DNA of 64,000 nucleotides from Clostridium swellfunianum (GTDB lineage: Bacteria > Bacillota > Clostridia > Clostridiales > Clostridiaceae): assembly GCF_023656515.1 (NCBI RefSeq), contig NZ_JAMOFV010000006.1, positions 4,543,735 to 4,607,734 of the forward strand, in the 5' to 3' direction. Of the stretch, positions 62,165 through 64,000 are shown one piece after another. Both the position numbers and the translations under genes were made by a program. The first letter of the stretch is position 1, and every line of letters begins with the position of its first letter. Below the pieces are notes generated by a model. That model did not search any database. It worked only from the letters and a program-made list of their open reading frames with translations, and was not told the origin of the DNA.

Positions 62165-63340
62165 TTATATTTTTCGTTCACCCATTACCCATACATTTTT
62201 GATGCTTATAAAGTTGTCAAAGATGATTATATCAGCATCCTTTCCCCTTACAAGACTACCTTTTCTGCTGCTGATTTCCATTACTTTTGCTGGATTTAGA
62301 GTTAGCATTTTTACGCATTCAACCAGAGGCACTTCAGCGATGTCTCTCATAGTTCTAATCAATCTATCAGCAGTAGCAACACTTCCTGCAAAGGCAGTCC
62401 TATCTTTAAGCTTAGCTACACCATCTTCTACAATAACCTTTTGGCCTGTTTCAGTATTCCCTAGAACATACTCGCCTTCAGGCATTCCCGCAGCTCTCAT
62501 TGAGTCTGTAACCAGGCATATCTTATCAGATCCTTTTATTTTATATATCAGTTGAAGAAGGCTTTTAGGCAGATGCATACCGTCTGCAATAACCTCTACC
62601 ATCATTTCATCAATAAGGTAGCCAGCTTCAACTGCTCCTGCAAACCTTACACCTTTTATTCTCTTAACTGTAGACATTGCTGAATAAAAATGTGTCATCA
62701 GGGAATATCCATGCTCATAAGCCTTTACTATATCTTCATAAATTGCATTAGTATGCCCTATACAAGGAATTATACCTCTTTTTCTAAGCTCAAGCCCCAT
62801 CTCAAGTGCGCCGCTCTTTTCAGGAGCTATTGTCCATCGTACTATATCCCTGCTGGAGTCCAAAACTTCTAAGTATTCTTTTCTTTCAGGATTCTTAATA
62901 TATTTTAAATCCTGAGCACCCCTTTGTTCCTCTGCAAAATAAGGTCCTTCAAGATGAAGCCCAATTAATTCAGGACCCATATTTTTATTCTTTGCCTCAG
63001 TAAAAATCTCAAGAGTTCTGTACAAATCCTTTATAGTGCTTGTAATAGTAGTTGGAACTATGGATGTTGTACCATGCTTCATGTGAGTTTCTGAAGCCTT
63101 TAAAAAGGCTTCTACTGTAGCGTCCATAAAATCATAACCACCAGCACCATGTGTGTGAATATCTATAAATCCAGGACTGACATAGTTTCCTCCTGCGTCA
63201 TATACTGTATCGTTTTCACTAATGTTATATCCTTTTTTCTCCCCAACATATGTTATTTTGCCACCCTCGAACGCAACTATCCCATTATCAATAATCTTCA
63301 TTGGAGTTATAACATTACCATTAACTATTATCTGCGCCAT
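62165..63340 (-). CDS. nagA: N-acetylglucosamine-6-phosphate deacetylase
   Basis: NagA removes acetate from GlcNAc-6-P, the first step of amino-sugar use. The 391-residue protein is an amidohydrolase barrel with HTHGAGGYDF, HLEGPYF (metal-binding Glu), GHTNA and THFYSAM histidines, and the catalytic D in VTDSMRAAG. It lies 18 nt downstream of the SIS-domain gene in one operon. No nagB (deaminase) lies in the window. GGGGGG precedes the ATG by about 6 nt. Confidence 0.93.
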   Translation of the reverse strand: MAQIIVNGNVITPMKIIDNGIVAFEGGKITYVGEKKGYNISENDTVYDAGGNYVSPGFIDIHTHGAGGYDFMDATVEAFLKASETHMKHGTTSIVPTTITSTIKDLYRTLEIFTEAKNKNMGPELIGLHLEGPYFAEEQRGAQDLKYIKNPERKEYLEVLDSSRDIVRWTIAPEKSGALEMGLELRKRGIIPCIGHTNAIYEDIVKAYEHGYSLMTHFYSAMSTVKRIKGVRFAGAVEAGYLIDEMMVEVIADGMHLPKSLLQLIYKIKGSDKICLVTDSMRAAGMPEGEYVLGNTETGQKVIVEDGVAKLKDRTAFAGSVATADRLIRTMRDIAEVPLVECVKMLTLNPAKVMEISSRKGSLVRGKDADIIIFDNFISIKNVWVMGERKI

Positions 63341-63358
63341 TTACTTCCCCCCTTGTCA

Positions 63359-64000
63359 CTACAGCTTCTTTATCTTGCCTTTAAACTGGCTTATGAACTG
63401 ATTGTTCCATTCATCACCGCCAGTTGCGTTGCCGCTCATCCAAATCGGCGGTTTTATGCCTTCCTTTACTAAAAGGTTTATGGTTTCTGCCACCATAGAA
63501 TTTAAAATAAATGCATTTGCAAAGGTTGACATGGCAGCTACCTTCTGCTCCAGACCTTCTATATTTATTACTGCGTCACCAACTTTTATTTTACAATCTA
63601 AAACTACATCCACAAGTTCACTTAGATTCTTCTTTGAAGGATGTCTCGCAACATGAGTTTTAGGTGTTAATTCAGCATGCTTTACCGAGGTTACACCTAT
63701 GGTCTTTATTCCTCTTTTCTTCGCCTCAAGAGCTGCATCTATAGTAGCGGAATTTATTCCATAAGCGTTTATTATAATAAGTAGATCTCCTTCTTTAAGA
63801 CCATAATCATCCAGAACTATTTTTGCATAACCCGGTGTTCTTTCAACAGCCATAGATCTTAAGGCTCCTCCGCTTAATAATGTTCCTTCATCAAGAATAG
63901 CACTAACATGCATTAGACCGCCAGCTCTAAAAAATATTTCCTGAGAACCTAAATTTGAGTGTCCCCCCGGACCATAAGCATATATTAACTTATTAAGTTT
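63359..64000 (-). CDS. SIS-domain sugar-phosphate isomerase-like protein, 5' end outside window
   Basis: The frame is open to the window edge, with YGPGGHSNLGSQEIF just inside it, so the N-terminus is missing. The visible 213 residues have SIS features: IIINAYGINSATIDAALEAK, RGIKTIGVTS, a conserved phosphosugar-binding Ser/Thr loop and the late WMSGNATGGDEWN. This is the UPF0309 type of sugar isomerase-domain protein often placed with nagA-like genes. It probably handles an amino-sugar phosphate made by its operon partner. The catalytic role is not established in sequence. Confidence 0.82.
   Translation of the reverse strand, partial: KLNKLIYAYGPGGHSNLGSQEIFFRAGGLMHVSAILDEGTLLSGGALRSMAVERTPGYAKIVLDDYGLKEGDLLIIINAYGINSATIDAALEAKKRGIKTIGVTSVKHAELTPKTHVARHPSKKNLSELVDVVLDCKIKVGDAVINIEGLEQKVAAMSTFANAFILNSMVAETINLLVKEGIKPPIWMSGNATGGDEWNNQFISQFKGKIKKL

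Overview
The window reads as chromosome from a low-GC, endospore-forming, anaerobic Firmicute, most like a cluster I Clostridium. The signs are AT-rich DNA, strong AGGAGG-type ribosome sites, a gerK-type germination operon, four small genes behind sigma-K-like promoters, a sensory [FeFe]-hydrogenase homologue, a T-box in front of ileS, CcpA, and ECF vitamin transport. I saw no tRNA, rRNA, CRISPR array, prophage or transposase gene. The species cannot be named from this sequence.

Layout. 1-13 kb: the end of a glutamate-synthase-type flavoprotein gene, then a tricarboxylate region with an aconitase-family hydratase, two CitMHS citrate carriers, two LysR regulators, an MFS exporter, a phosphodiesterase, citG and a GntR regulator. 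13-20 kb: a Cache histidine kinase with its divergent response regulator, an AbrB-type permease, LysR-birA, and bioY behind a recognisable BirA operator. 20-26 kb: acetyltransferase, ECF ATPase and T component, then the translationally coupled sensory hydrogenase and PP2C phosphatase pair. 25.6-28.2 kb: four paralogous small genes with shared late-sporulation promoter signals. 28-38 kb: ccpA, a formate/nitrite channel, a ZIP transporter, a CapA-like protein, ileS with its T-box, and a cation/proton antiporter. 38-42 kb: gerKA-gerKB-gerKC plus a tiny two-helix membrane gene. 42-48.6 kb: two metallo-beta-lactamase-fold proteins, a half-length BadF/NagK-like gene, and the short-chain fatty acid set thl-ctfA-ctfB-atoE. 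48.8-50.2 kb: the sigma-54 activator of that set. 50-59 kb: a chemoreceptor, then a PTS/GH4/GH38 sugar operon and its RpiR regulator. 59-64 kb: flavodoxin, an arginase-fold protein, a LacI regulator, nagA and the start-less end of a SIS-domain gene.

How the parts work together. Much of the window is uptake and use of secondary carbon sources (citrate, short-chain acids, alpha-glucosides or mannosides, amino sugars), each with a local regulator. CcpA is encoded here, and cre-like sites lie in front of both citrate carriers and the sugar operon. The acid-use operon has a near-consensus sigma-54 promoter and three identical-half-site palindromes upstream of it.

The most notable non-coding signals are: a 102-bp palindromic dispersed element present twice (about 94% identical, opposite orientations) with a third, internally deleted copy; and an AGGAC-N5-GTCCT inverted repeat at a fixed distance after the -10 of three sigma-K-like promoters.
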